Assembly: GCA_016710165.1 (NCBI GenBank)
Contig: JADJLJ010000002.1
Location: 496,001-560,000, forward strand
DNA from: Chitinophagaceae bacterium
Lineage (GTDB): Bacteria > Bacteroidota > Bacteroidia > Chitinophagales > Chitinophagaceae
Length of the DNA: 64,000 nucleotides
Reading direction: 5' to 3'
Shown: positions 16,543-24,147 of the stretch, piece after piece
How the letters are laid out: each line of letters opens with the position of its first letter
Numbering within the stretch: position 1 is the stretch's first letter
The notes under the pieces: model-generated
Seen by the model: the letters and a program-made list of their open reading frames with translations, nothing else
The model's database searches: none
Told to the model about the DNA's origin: nothing
Made by a program: the position numbers and the translations under genes

Positions 16543-17157
16543 TCATTTCCGTTCGTATTTCCAGTTCCTTCCTTTTCCTTCAGCGATCCATTCCAGGGCA
16601 GTGGCCATCCGTTTATTCCGGGTTTCTTCTGTTTTGGCTTCCGTGATCCATTGCAGGTATTCCTTTCTGTGGGAGTAGGCAAAATTGTCAAAAACCTGTT
16701 TTGCCTTTTTGTTTTTATTCAGCGCTTTTACAAAGTAATCCGGAACGACCAGTTCTTTCTTTTCAGCTGGTTTGGGCTTAGCGACTTTTATTCCCTGTTC
16801 GTTCAGTTTCATGGCCTCTTTTATCCAGGCGATCATCTTTTTATCGGAAGGAAGGTCTTTTACGGATGTAAGCCTGCCTAAATGTCCCATGGCAGTTTCG
16901 GATCTTGCATTTTCAACCAGGACCGGGTCCTTCATCAGTACTGCTTTCCAGAACCCGAATACGGCATGTTGTTTAAATGCAGCCATGCTGCACATCATTT
17001 CGCCTTTGTGATCAAAATGCGGAAAGCTCCATTTCATTTTTTCCTCCACCTCCGGGCAGGTCTTGTGTACCAGCTCGCGGATATGATTTAAAATGGGTTT
17101 TGCAAAATCAGCTGATTTGGCGACGTAGGCATCCAGTGCCTTCTCTTTTTTTGCCAT
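16543..17157 (-). CDS. YdeI/OmpD-associated family protein with DUF1801 domain
   Basis: 204 residues. The N-terminal half resembles DUF1801 (ILNHIRELVHKTCPEVEEKMKWSFPHFDHKGEMMCSMAAFKQHAVFGFWK). The C-terminal half is the YdeI 'bacteriocin-protection' helical domain (VPDYFVKALNKNKKAKQVFDNFAYSHRKEYLQWITEAKTEETRNKRMATALEWIAEGK). Activity unknown; YdeI homologues are linked to resistance to some stresses. A likely co-transcribed methyltransferase gene lies 9 nt upstream. Confidence 0.87.
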   Translation of the reverse strand: MAKKEKALDAYVAKSADFAKPILNHIRELVHKTCPEVEEKMKWSFPHFDHKGEMMCSMAAFKQHAVFGFWKAVLMKDPVLVENARSETAMGHLGRLTSVKDLPSDKKMIAWIKEAMKLNEQGIKVAKPKPAEKKELVVPDYFVKALNKNKKAKQVFDNFAYSHRKEYLQWITEAKTEETRNKRMATALEWIAEGKGRNWKYERK

Positions 17158-17166
17158 CGTATAAGA

Positions 17167-17925
17167 TTAATTAATTTTTTTCCTGGCAGTACACATCCAG
17201 TCCCAGGGATATGGATCTTTCAACCACCTGGGTGGTTTATGAAATTCGGTATTCCAGCCGTAATTTATTTTCTGGATGAGGTTTACTTGAAAACCCTCCA
17301 GGGTAAGCAGCAACTGCAGTTCTTCCCTTAGATAATGTTTGGTGGGTACATTGTCGATATCAGTAACCCCCTGGCGGATGTTGCTGATCTTTTGGGTGGC
17401 CTCCTTGCCCGCAGGAAGTACATCATTCTCTGCATCATCTACATTCCACCGGTCGGCAATGATGTTGGCATATAATTTTGATTCCAGTGAAGGGACCACC
17501 AGTACCAGTTCGCCGCCTGCATGCAGGCAAAGCGAGAGCGCCTGGAAGAAATTGATCCTTTTTTCCAGTGAACCGGTGAGGATGGCATTGATGCAGATTG
17601 CGGTATCACAGGGGGTAACGGTCAGGTCGTCGGCTGAAAAATCCATGCGGCTGTACTCGACATTGGTATATTCGGGGTATTTTTCCTTTGCGATCTGTAA
17701 ATTTTTTGCCGAGATATCTGCAGCGATCACCGTTTTAAATTTAGGTGCCAGCACCGGAAGCCATTTTCCCACGGCACAACCAATGTCCATCACCGTTTTG
17801 TCGGGAGAAGCCATTTCTTCAATAGCGGCTACAATGCTCCCGGATGTATCATTGCGCAATACATCAAATATCTCCGTTTCGTATTTGGGAGCGATCGTTT
17901 CCCAGTATTTTCTATCCATATTCAA
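17167..17925 (-). CDS. Class I SAM-dependent methyltransferase
   Basis: 252 residues. A Rossmann methyltransferase core is seen: motif I MDIGCAVGKWLPVLAP (residues ~41-56), an acidic residue after the second strand (VIAADISAKN), and the RMDFSADDL / DTAICINAIL stretch. There is no recognisable substrate domain; the C-terminus is unusually aromatic (WNTEFHKPPRWLKDPYPWDWM). Substrate unknown. The gene stops 9 nt before the YdeI-like gene on the same strand. Confidence 0.8.
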   Translation of the reverse strand: MNMDRKYWETIAPKYETEIFDVLRNDTSGSIVAAIEEMASPDKTVMDIGCAVGKWLPVLAPKFKTVIAADISAKNLQIAKEKYPEYTNVEYSRMDFSADDLTVTPCDTAICINAILTGSLEKRINFFQALSLCLHAGGELVLVVPSLESKLYANIIADRWNVDDAENDVLPAGKEATQKISNIRQGVTDIDNVPTKHYLREELQLLLTLEGFQVNLIQKINYGWNTEFHKPPRWLKDPYPWDWMCTARKKIN

Positions 17926-18011
17926 TGCGTGGTTGGATAGTTAAGGTAGAAATTTATTTTTTTAGGTGAACGGCATGGTTGTTCTTTTTTTACACAAGAT
18001 ATACAAGAAAA

Positions 18012-18039
18012 AAAGTGCCGGTCATCTGACCGGCACTTT
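18012..18039. terminator. Bidirectional-type hairpin between hbd and methyltransferase gene
   Basis: A 13-bp perfect stem (AAAGTGCCGGTCA / TGACCGGCACTTT) with a 2-nt loop, flanked by A-rich and T-rich ends, so it could work on either strand; it follows the minus-strand hbd gene. The AAAGTGCCGGT stem sequence recurs in the terminator at 22672-22701. Confidence 0.75.
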
Positions 18040-18068
18040 AAATTAGTTGAGCGAAAATACCTGCACCA

Positions 18069-18962
18069 TTAATTTCTGAACCGCTCACTCACCACCAGTT
18101 CCTTGCTTCCTGCTGTGTAAACGTAAAATCCTTCCCCGCTTTTTGCACCCAGCCTGCCTGCCTGTACCATATTCACCAGCAAAGGGCAGGGGGCATATTT
18201 AGGATTGCCGAAACCATCATGCAATACATGTAAGATGCTGAGACAAACGTCGAGGCCAATGAAATCGGCTAACTGCAAAGGTCCCATCGGGTGAGCCATT
18301 CCCAGTTTCATTACCGTATCAATCTCTTCCACCCCGGCAACGCCTTCATACAAACTGTAAACGGCCTCATTGATCATGGGCATTAATATGCGGTTGGCAA
18401 TGAAGCCCGGGTAATCGTTCACCGTGCAGGGGATCTTGCCTAACTGGTTACTTAATTCAACAATGGTGGCTGTAACTTCTTTTTTGGTTGCATAGCCGTT
18501 GATGATCTCCACCAGTTTCATTACCGGCACCGGGTTCATGAAATGCATGCCGATCACCATGCCCGGCCTTTTGGTTACCGCAGCAATTTTAGTAATAGAG
18601 ATAGATGAGGTATTGCTTGCCAGGATACACCCGGCGGGTGCATGCGTATCGATCTGTTCAAAAATAGATAATTTCAGTTCTACGTTTTCAGTAGCCGCTT
18701 CCACCACCAGGTTTGCATCTTTTACACCTTCGGATATGACCGATGTAATAGAGATATTTGCCAGGGTGGATCTTTTCTGATCTTCCGTAATGGATCCTTT
18801 GGCAAGCTGCCTGTCGAGGTTTTTATGGATGGTATCCATAGCCCGCTGCAGTTGCGAGGGGTTCACATCTACCAGGCTCACGGTAAAACCTGATTGGGCA
18901 AATACATGGGCGATGCCGTTTCCCATGGTGCCGGCGCCGATGACACTTACATTCTTTATCAT
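18069..18962 (-). CDS. 3-hydroxybutyryl-CoA dehydrogenase
   Basis: 297 residues, standard for the short bacterial form. N-terminal NAD-binding domain with VIGAGTMGNGIAHVFAQ, NTSSISIT, and the catalytic-His segment MHFMNPVPVMKLVEIINGYAT. C-terminal helical domain with PGFIANRILMPMINEAVY and GMAHPMGPLQLADFIGLDVC. It oxidises (S)-3-hydroxybutyryl-CoA to acetoacetyl-CoA. It lies 69 nt downstream of the glutaryl-CoA-type dehydrogenase. The two could act in series (glutaryl-CoA to crotonyl-CoA, hydration by an enzyme not in this window, then this step). Confidence 0.93.
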   Translation of the reverse strand: MIKNVSVIGAGTMGNGIAHVFAQSGFTVSLVDVNPSQLQRAMDTIHKNLDRQLAKGSITEDQKRSTLANISITSVISEGVKDANLVVEAATENVELKLSIFEQIDTHAPAGCILASNTSSISITKIAAVTKRPGMVIGMHFMNPVPVMKLVEIINGYATKKEVTATIVELSNQLGKIPCTVNDYPGFIANRILMPMINEAVYSLYEGVAGVEEIDTVMKLGMAHPMGPLQLADFIGLDVCLSILHVLHDGFGNPKYAPCPLLVNMVQAGRLGAKSGEGFYVYTAGSKELVVSERFRN

Positions 18963-18978
18963 AACTTCTATTTTATTA

Positions 18979-19028
18979 CACGAATTAAAACGAATTGCAC
19001 CAATTAACGGATTTACGGATTAACCGAT
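18979..19028. repeat. Degenerate ACGAATTA/ATTAACGGATT direct repeats
   Basis: The spacer between hbd and the acyl-CoA dehydrogenase gene is made almost entirely of ACGAATTA, CAATTAACGG and ATTTACGGATTAACCG words. The run ends 3 nt before the dehydrogenase stop codon. Related words fill 605-628, 20224-20270, 27134-27172 and 33035-33110. Confidence 0.6.
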
Positions 19029-19031
19029 CAA

Positions 19032-20216
19032 CTATTTAAACGCATTGATCCCCGTCACATCCATGCCTGTTATCAGCAGGTGAATATCGTGTGTTCCTTC
19101 GTACGTGATCACACTTTCCAGGTTCATCATGTGGCGCATGACAGAGTATTCGCCGGTGATGCCCATGCCGCCCAGCATCTGCCTTGCATTCCTGCAGATA
19201 TTGGTGGCCACTTCACAGGCATTTCTTTTTGCCATGCTCACCTGTTGCGGGGTAACTTTTCCCTCGTTCATCAGTACGCCAAGCCGCCAGTTCAACAATT
19301 GGGCCTTGGTTATTTCGGTTACCATCTCCGCTAATTTTTTCTGTTGCAGTTGAAAACTTCCGATCGGTTTACCAAACTGGATCCTTTCTTTACTGTATTG
19401 CAGCGCCGTATCATAACAATCCATGGCAGCACCGATGGCCCCCCAGGCAATGCCATACCTTGCCTTGGTCAGGCAGCCCAACGGACCTTTCAATCCTTTA
19501 ATATTTGGGAAGATATTCTCTTTGGGAACTTTCACGTTGTCAAAGACCAGTTCACCGGTTGCACTGGCACGCAGGCTCCATTTGCCATGTGTGGTTGGCG
19601 TACTGAAACCCTCCATTCCTCTCTCAAGGATCATACCCCTGATATCACCGGCTTCATCTTTCGCCCATACCACTGCCACCTGGCTGAAAGGCGCATTGCT
19701 GATCCACATTTTTGCACCATTCAATATCACATGATCGCCGGCATCTTTAATATTGCTTAGCATGCCGCTGGGGTCGCTGCCGTGATTGGGTTCGGTCAAC
19801 CCAAAACAACCCAGCCATTCACCGCTTGCCAGCCTGGGTAAATACTTTTTACGCTGCTCTTCGCTTCCGTATTGATAAATGGGAAACATCACCAGGCTTC
19901 CCTGTACACTGGCGGTTGACCGTACACCGCTGTCGCCCCGTTCCAGTTCCTGCATCATCAGGCCGTAGCTTATGTAGTCCAGCCCGCCGCCGCCATATTG
20001 TTCCGGTATGGTTGGCCCGAAGCAACCCAGGTCGCCCATCTGCTTTACGATCTGTTGCGGAAACTCAGCCCGCTGGGCATAATCTTCTATGATAGGGGAG
20101 ATCTCTTTCTTTACATAGTTGCGTACACTTTCCCGGATGTACTTATGCTCTTCGGTCAAAAGTTCATCTACATTAAAGTAATCGGGAGATTGAAAATTGT
20201 CTGTCTTGGCAGCCAT
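19032..20216 (-). CDS. gcdH: Glutaryl-CoA dehydrogenase-type acyl-CoA dehydrogenase
   Basis: 394 residues, the normal size. Acyl-CoA dehydrogenase domains are in order: N-terminal helical domain, the FAD-binding CFGLTEPNHGSDPSGM segment with WISNA, and the C-terminal helical bundle. Features pointing to GcdH are GVRSTASVQGSLVMFPIYQYGSEEQ, with the Arg next to the substrate carboxylate, and the catalytic Glu in VITYEGTHDIHLLI near residue 370. It would oxidise and decarboxylate glutaryl-CoA to crotonyl-CoA. This joins with the kynurenine route encoded 8 kb away, which ends in 2-oxoadipate. A less specific acyl-CoA dehydrogenase cannot be excluded. Confidence 0.88.
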   Translation of the reverse strand: MAAKTDNFQSPDYFNVDELLTEEHKYIRESVRNYVKKEISPIIEDYAQRAEFPQQIVKQMGDLGCFGPTIPEQYGGGGLDYISYGLMMQELERGDSGVRSTASVQGSLVMFPIYQYGSEEQRKKYLPRLASGEWLGCFGLTEPNHGSDPSGMLSNIKDAGDHVILNGAKMWISNAPFSQVAVVWAKDEAGDIRGMILERGMEGFSTPTTHGKWSLRASATGELVFDNVKVPKENIFPNIKGLKGPLGCLTKARYGIAWGAIGAAMDCYDTALQYSKERIQFGKPIGSFQLQQKKLAEMVTEITKAQLLNWRLGVLMNEGKVTPQQVSMAKRNACEVATNICRNARQMLGGMGITGEYSVMRHMMNLESVITYEGTHDIHLLITGMDVTGINAFK

Positions 20217-20223
20217 CGTTATC

Positions 20224-20270
20224 GTTAATTGGTTAATTCGTAAATCCGTTAAATGGTTAATCCGTAAACC
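20224..20270. repeat. Degenerate GGTTAATTCGTAAATCCGTTA repeat array before gcdH
   Basis: Copies of TTAATTGG, TTAATTCGTAAATCCG and TTAATCCGTAAACC fill the leader of the minus-strand gcdH gene, starting 8 nt upstream of its ATG. The remaining ~250 nt up to the sigma factor gene holds no recognisable gene. Confidence 0.6.
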
Positions 20271-20518
20271 CGGCTAAGAGTAGATTAAAATCCGTTCAAA
20301 CCGGGATAGATCCGTGTTATCATCGATTCTATCCCCGCAAATATAATTAGCTTAAATCAGAAGAAAATTTTTTGTTTTTTTAACTATCGACAGGGTTGTA
20401 TCCCGATAGCCATTGGGACTGCCGGGGTTGGACGGAAAAAAAATAATCACCGGATGCAACATGAACGAAAAAGCCTTGTCTCTTTATTATAAACACTGAA
20501 CTTTTGGAATTAGCTGTA

Positions 20519-21076
20519 ATGCCACAACCTGCCTACCGGCAGGCAGGCGAAGATGAACTGATAGAACGCTGCCTGCGGGGAGACAGCCTGGCGTATAAGG
20601 AATTGTACCAGCGTTATTCCAAAGCCATGTTCAATACCTGCCTGCGTTTTCTCGGCAATGCGGCCGAAGCGGAGGATGTATTACAGGAAAGTTTTATGGA
20701 GGCATTTAAGAACCTGGGAAGGTTCGAGTACCGCACGAGTTTTGGCGGGTGGCTGAAGCAGATATGTGTGAACCGGTCCATCAGCCAGCTAAAAAAACGA
20801 AGGATCAACTGGGTGGATATGGAACAGGTTGCGGGTTACGACAGTGCGGAGGAACTGCCTTATGATGAAGCGGAGATGGAATACAGGGTGGAATCGGTGA
20901 AGAAAGCCATCCTACGTCTTCCGGACGGGTACCGGGCCGTTTTGAACCTGTACCTGCTGGAAGGATACGATCACGAAGAGATTGCGGAGATACTGAATGT
21001 GGCCGAATCAACCACCCGTTCGCAGTTCATCCGGGCAAAACAAAAATTACTTCAACTTTTAAAAGAAGGGATATGA
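20519..21076 (+). CDS. ECF-type RNA polymerase sigma factor
   Basis: 185 residues from the ATG at 20519 (a TTG at 20504 is also open). Region 2 runs from ELYQRYSKAMFNTCLRFL through AEDVLQESFMEAFKNLGRFEYRTSFGGWLKQICVNRSISQLKKR. Region 4 is LPDGYRAVLNLYLLEGYDHEEIAEILNVAESTTRSQFIRAKQKLLQLL with a helix-turn-helix. It directs transcription of a small regulon, probably including the two genes that follow. Odd: residues 4-10 (PAYRQAG) are encoded by a 20-bp palindrome related to one inside kmo. Overlaps the next gene by 4 nt. Confidence 0.92.
   Translation: MPQPAYRQAGEDELIERCLRGDSLAYKELYQRYSKAMFNTCLRFLGNAAEAEDVLQESFMEAFKNLGRFEYRTSFGGWLKQICVNRSISQLKKRRINWVDMEQVAGYDSAEELPYDEAEMEYRVESVKKAILRLPDGYRAVLNLYLLEGYDHEEIAEILNVAESTTRSQFIRAKQKLLQLLKEGI
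20528..20547. repeat. Palindromic element CCTGCCTACCGGCAGGCAGG in the sigma factor gene
   Basis: The 20-mer has inverted CCTGCC/GGCAGG arms around a CCGG-containing centre. It is translated as PAYRQAG at the N-terminus of the sigma factor. A related palindrome lies inside kmo at 28128-28148 and is translated there as PAYRTGR. Confidence 0.88.
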
Positions 21077-21648
21077 GCAAAAAACTGAAACAATTTATTG
21101 ACGACAACCGCAATGAATTCGACGACAGGGTTCCGTCTGCAAAAGTGTGGGAGAATATAGAAGATTCTTTTTCATCCAGGAAAGAGAAAAGACCGGTCAT
21201 ACGCCCGCTTTATAAATGGACGATGGCTGCGGCGGCCATGCTGGTCATTTCCACCGGGGTTTATTTTCTGGTGGGTGATAAAAAAGCGCCGGTAGAGACC
21301 GTGTCATCCGGCCCGGAAGGAACGGGTGCTGACGGACCAGAATCATTTACGCCCGAGATGAACCAGTTTGTGAAAATGATCGACATGAAGCAGGAAGAGC
21401 TGAAAACACTGGCAGCCGAGCAACCGGAACTTTACCGGAAGTTCACCAACGACCTTGACCAATTGGATAGTTCCTACAATACCTTGAAAAGTCAGCTGAC
21501 TGCAGCCCCCAACCGGGAAATGCTGCTGGAAGCCATGATCCAGAACCTGCAGCTGCAGCTCAGTGTGCTGAATCAGCAATTAAACATCATTAATCAAATC
21601 AAACAATCAAAAAAGAACAGCCATGAAAAGATTGATCAAGCCATTTAA
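21073..21648 (+). CDS. Membrane protein, probable anti-sigma factor
   Basis: 191 residues. The N-terminal ~45 residues are charged and cytoplasmic-like (KKLKQFIDDNRNEFDDRVPSAKVWENIEDSF, a layout common to Bacteroidota anti-sigma proteins). A single transmembrane segment follows (~residues 54-70, AAAAMLVISTGVYFLVG). The rest is an extracytoplasmic, Gln/Leu-rich predicted coiled coil with two repeated LQLQ/LNQQLN heptads. No catalytic motif. The position, overlapping the ECF sigma gene by ATGA and preceding an exported protein, is the main basis for the anti-sigma call. Confidence 0.65.
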   Translation: MSKKLKQFIDDNRNEFDDRVPSAKVWENIEDSFSSRKEKRPVIRPLYKWTMAAAAMLVISTGVYFLVGDKKAPVETVSSGPEGTGADGPESFTPEMNQFVKMIDMKQEELKTLAAEQPELYRKFTNDLDQLDSSYNTLKSQLTAAPNREMLLEAMIQNLQLQLSVLNQQLNIINQIKQSKKNSHEKIDQAI

Positions 21649-22645
21649 GCTCCTGGTGCCGCTGGTGCTGATGCTGCAGGCAAACCTGTTTGCACAGGAA
21701 AATGACAACGACAACAGGAACGAGAACAAGAAAAAGTACGAGTTCGTAAAGAAGAAAAGCGTAAACAAATCGTACAACGTTTCTTCTTCTGACAAACTCA
21801 ACATCAAGAATGCCTTCGGCTCTGTAAAAGTAAATACCTGGAACCGCAACGAGATCAAGGTGGATGTGGATATTGAAGTTACCGCCAATACCGAGGCCCT
21901 GGCGCAGAAGATGATCGACCGGATCTCCGTTACCGATGCCCGGAGCGGAAAGGACATCTCGTTTGAAACAGAGACGAAAGACGTGAACAACAGCAAGGGC
22001 GAAAAGAGCAGTATGGAGATTAACTATACCATCTCAATGCCGGAGAACAACCCGTTGAAAGTACAGAATGATTTCGGGGGGATCATCATCCCGGATTTCA
22101 AAGGGGAAGTGGACCTGACCAGCAAATTCGGCTCACTCAAAGCAGGTAATTTGGCCAGTATTAAGAGTATTCATATTGAGTTTGGAGAAGCTAACCTGGT
22201 TAATATTAACAGTGCTCCCGTGACCATTAAGTTTTCAAAGGCTGTTACTATTTCTAAATTATCAGGAGATGTAAAGCTGAATCTTGAATTCTGCAATAAT
22301 GTTCGATTGAGTCTTGACAATAACCTTACCAGCCTTGATCTGAAAACATCCTATTCAACCGTGAATCTTAAGCCACTGGGTAATTTAGCGGCTTCTTATA
22401 CCATCTCTACCAGTTTTGGCTCTTTTAAAAATACCAGTAATGTGAAGTTTACAAGCGGCGAAGACAAGGATGAAGACAACAGGTATGGACCCAAATTCGA
22501 CCATGAATATTCCGGTAAATCCGGGGGCGGTACAGTACCGGTTAAAGTAAAGAGCAGTTTTAGCAAGATCATCGTGGGCGAAGCCTCCGAGGAAGACATG
22601 AAGGATAAGGGAAAAAATAAAACAAAGGATAAGTCCAGGACCTAG
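21623..22645 (+). CDS. Exported DUF4097-like beta-repeat protein
   Basis: 340 residues with a signal peptide (MKRLIKPFKLLVPLVLMLQANLFAQ), overlapping the previous gene by 26 nt. After a charged, Asn/Lys-rich stretch, repeated short beta-strands follow (SDKLNIKNAFGSVKVNTWNRNEIKVDVDIEVTA; later VDLTSKFGSLKAGNLASIKSIHIEFGEANL and TSLDLKTSYSTVNL), the pattern of DUF4097-type putative adhesin domains. The tail is charged and rich in Lys/Asp. Likely periplasmic or surface located and perhaps the output or sensor partner of the sigma/anti-sigma pair; function unknown. Confidence 0.7.
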   Translation: MKRLIKPFKLLVPLVLMLQANLFAQENDNDNRNENKKKYEFVKKKSVNKSYNVSSSDKLNIKNAFGSVKVNTWNRNEIKVDVDIEVTANTEALAQKMIDRISVTDARSGKDISFETETKDVNNSKGEKSSMEINYTISMPENNPLKVQNDFGGIIIPDFKGEVDLTSKFGSLKAGNLASIKSIHIEFGEANLVNINSAPVTIKFSKAVTISKLSGDVKLNLEFCNNVRLSLDNNLTSLDLKTSYSTVNLKPLGNLAASYTISTSFGSFKNTSNVKFTSGEDKDEDNRYGPKFDHEYSGKSGGGTVPVKVKSSFSKIIVGEASEEDMKDKGKNKTKDKSRT

Positions 22646-22671
22646 CTCGTAAATATATAGCCATGAATCAT

Positions 22672-22701
22672 AAAGTGCCGGTGTTCAGTTACCGGCACTT
22701 T
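22672..22701 (+). terminator. Terminator after the sigma factor operon
   Basis: An 11-bp stem (AAAGTGCCGGT / ACCGGCACTTT) with an 8-nt loop, then a T-rich GTAGTTTTA tail, 26 nt past the stop codon. It shares its stem sequence with the hairpin at 18012-18039. Confidence 0.8.
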
Positions 22702-22742
22702 GTAGTTTTATAAGACAGGCTTTGAAATCAGGACATCACCAA

Positions 22743-22943
22743 CTAATCATTTTTTTCAAGTATGAATATCTCCTCCACCGGTTTACCAAAGACCCTGGCT
22801 ATTTTCAAGGCCAGCACCGTTGAAGGGACGTATTTATTTGCTTCCATGGCATTGATCGTTTGCCGGCTGACGGATACTTTATTGGCCAGGTCTTCCTGTG
22901 TAAGCCCTTTGATCGCTCTTTCTATCTTGATATTATTTTTCAT
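22743..22943 (-). CDS. XRE-family helix-turn-helix regulator
   Basis: 66 residues from the ATG at 22943 (MKNNIKIERAIKGL...). The open frame reaches 22991, but that part overlaps the upstream gene and is not family-like. HTH_3 domain: LTQEDLANKVSVSRQTINAMEANKYVPSTVLALKIARVFGKPVEEIF, close to small YozG-type repressors. Start overlaps the 3' end of the membrane protein gene by 11 nt, so the two are translationally coupled. Likely an autorepressor of this two-gene unit (see the promoter and TTACA/TGTAA sites upstream at 23426-23476). Confidence 0.9.
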   Translation of the reverse strand: MKNNIKIERAIKGLTQEDLANKVSVSRQTINAMEANKYVPSTVLALKIARVFGKPVEEIFILEKND

Positions 22944-23409
22944 CAGGAACGGTTTTAGCATTTCGGTATAAGATAAAATTGAACCGTACAATAAAGATGA
23001 TCAGTACGGTGAACATGTTGTACACCATCACATCAAAAAAGGGGGTGCCATATACGAATAAGAAGGCCAGCAACAGCAGCAGGTAGCTGACACAAACAGC
23101 CCATAGCAGCGAAGAAAGCCGGAGTTCGGCAATGAATTCATCTTCATTTTTTTCTTTGGAGAACCCCACGAGCATCGCACCAAGGATGAATAAAGACCCG
23201 ATCACCGTATTGGTAATATTGGTGTCTATAAACCCAAAGTACGTGGGGTTCCCCGGAAAGCCATCACTTGCGAATGCAAATACGCTGGCATGCATCCAGT
23301 TCGCATCAAAATCGTAGTAACGCAGTACCAGGCCTGCAATGCAGGCCGGAACCAGGATGAACCAGCCAAATTTTTTATAGCGGTTCGGTAATAATAACTT
23401 GGTAGACAT
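22933..23409 (-). CDS. Four-helix integral membrane protein paired with XRE regulator
   Basis: 158 residues with four hydrophobic segments (about residues 14-30, 60-82, 98-116 and 124-146) and a short charged loop (SKEKNEDEFIAELRLSS) in the middle. The loop and pairing with a tiny XRE regulator resemble the DUF2178-type membrane proteins often found in such pairs; I do not recognise it more precisely. No catalytic motif. First gene of a two-gene operon behind a good Bacteroidota promoter. Confidence 0.65.
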   Translation of the reverse strand: MSTKLLLPNRYKKFGWFILVPACIAGLVLRYYDFDANWMHASVFAFASDGFPGNPTYFGFIDTNITNTVIGSLFILGAMLVGFSKEKNEDEFIAELRLSSLLWAVCVSYLLLLLAFLFVYGTPFFDVMVYNMFTVLIIFIVRFNFILYRNAKTVPDEK

Positions 23410-23425
23410 AAATTAATTGTTTTCA

Positions 23426-23457
23426 CAAATGTAAAGTATATCTTACATTAAGTCAAA
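23426..23457 (-). promoter_or_regulatory. Bacteroidota-type promoter of the XRE/membrane protein operon
   Basis: On the minus strand TTTG (23457-23454), exactly 20 nt of spacer, then TACATTTG (23433-23426): a full match to the TTTG / TAnnTTTG consensus. It lies 17 nt before the ATG at 23409. TTACA/TGTAA half-sites overlap it. Confidence 0.8.
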
Positions 23458-23463
23458 ATAATT

Positions 23464-23476
23464 TTACATTTTGTAA
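23464..23476. promoter_or_regulatory. Candidate operator TTACA-TTT-TGTAA
   Basis: A perfect 5-bp inverted repeat with a 3-nt spacer just upstream of the -33 box; further TGTAA/TTACA half-sites occur near 23429 and 23443, overlapping the promoter. Suggests autoregulation by the small XRE protein encoded in the operon. Inference only. Confidence 0.5.
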
Positions 23477-23544
23477 GAATATTTTAACAAATAAAGTATG
23501 GGGATTTTGTGATTAGCCATAAATTTGTACTAATAAAGTATACC

Positions 23545-24147
23545 ATGACAACCTATTCTTACCTGGCACTGGGCGACAGCTATACCATTGGTGAACAGGT
23601 ACCCTTTGCAGAAAATTTCCCCAATCAAACTGTGCAGTTGTTACGGAAAGAGGGCTTTGCATTTTATGCGGCCGAGATCATTGCAAAAACCGGCTGGACA
23701 ACAGATGAACTGGACCATGCCATCGGAAATACATCCCTGCTCGGGGGATATGATATCGTTTCGCTGCTGATCGGTGTAAACAACCAATACCGGGGCCGCA
23801 GCACAACTGAATTCAAGACCGGGTTTGAACAGTTGCTTCAGCAAGCCATCCGGTTTGCAGATAACAAACCCTACCGGGTCTTTGTGCTCAGCATCCCCGA
23901 CTGGGGTATTACCCCCTTTGCAGCCGGAAGGGACAGGAGCCAGGTGGCTGATGAGATAGATGCCTTCAATTATGTTTGTGAAAAATCGGCAAAGCAATTC
24001 CAGGCCAGCTTTATTGATATCACAACTTCCCAGCGGGTGGATGGGCACAAAGCAGATTTCCTGGTAGCGGATGGTTTGCACCCCTCGGGGAAAGAATATG
24101 AAAAATGGGCGGCTAAATTATTTGATGCGATTTTAAAAGAACTCTGA
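23545..24147 (+). CDS. SGNH/GDSL-type hydrolase
   Basis: 200 residues from the ATG at 23545; a TAAATTTG promoter -7 match lies at 23520-23527. Block I LALGDSYTIGE contains the catalytic Ser, block III LLIGVNNQYRG the oxyanion Asn, and block V DGLHPSGKEYEKWA the catalytic Asp/His pair. There is no signal peptide, so it is cytoplasmic. Esterase or lipase-like activity is expected; the substrate cannot be assigned. Its stop overlaps the next start by 1 nt (TGATG). Confidence 0.9.
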   Translation: MTTYSYLALGDSYTIGEQVPFAENFPNQTVQLLRKEGFAFYAAEIIAKTGWTTDELDHAIGNTSLLGGYDIVSLLIGVNNQYRGRSTTEFKTGFEQLLQQAIRFADNKPYRVFVLSIPDWGITPFAAGRDRSQVADEIDAFNYVCEKSAKQFQASFIDITTSQRVDGHKADFLVADGLHPSGKEYEKWAAKLFDAILKEL

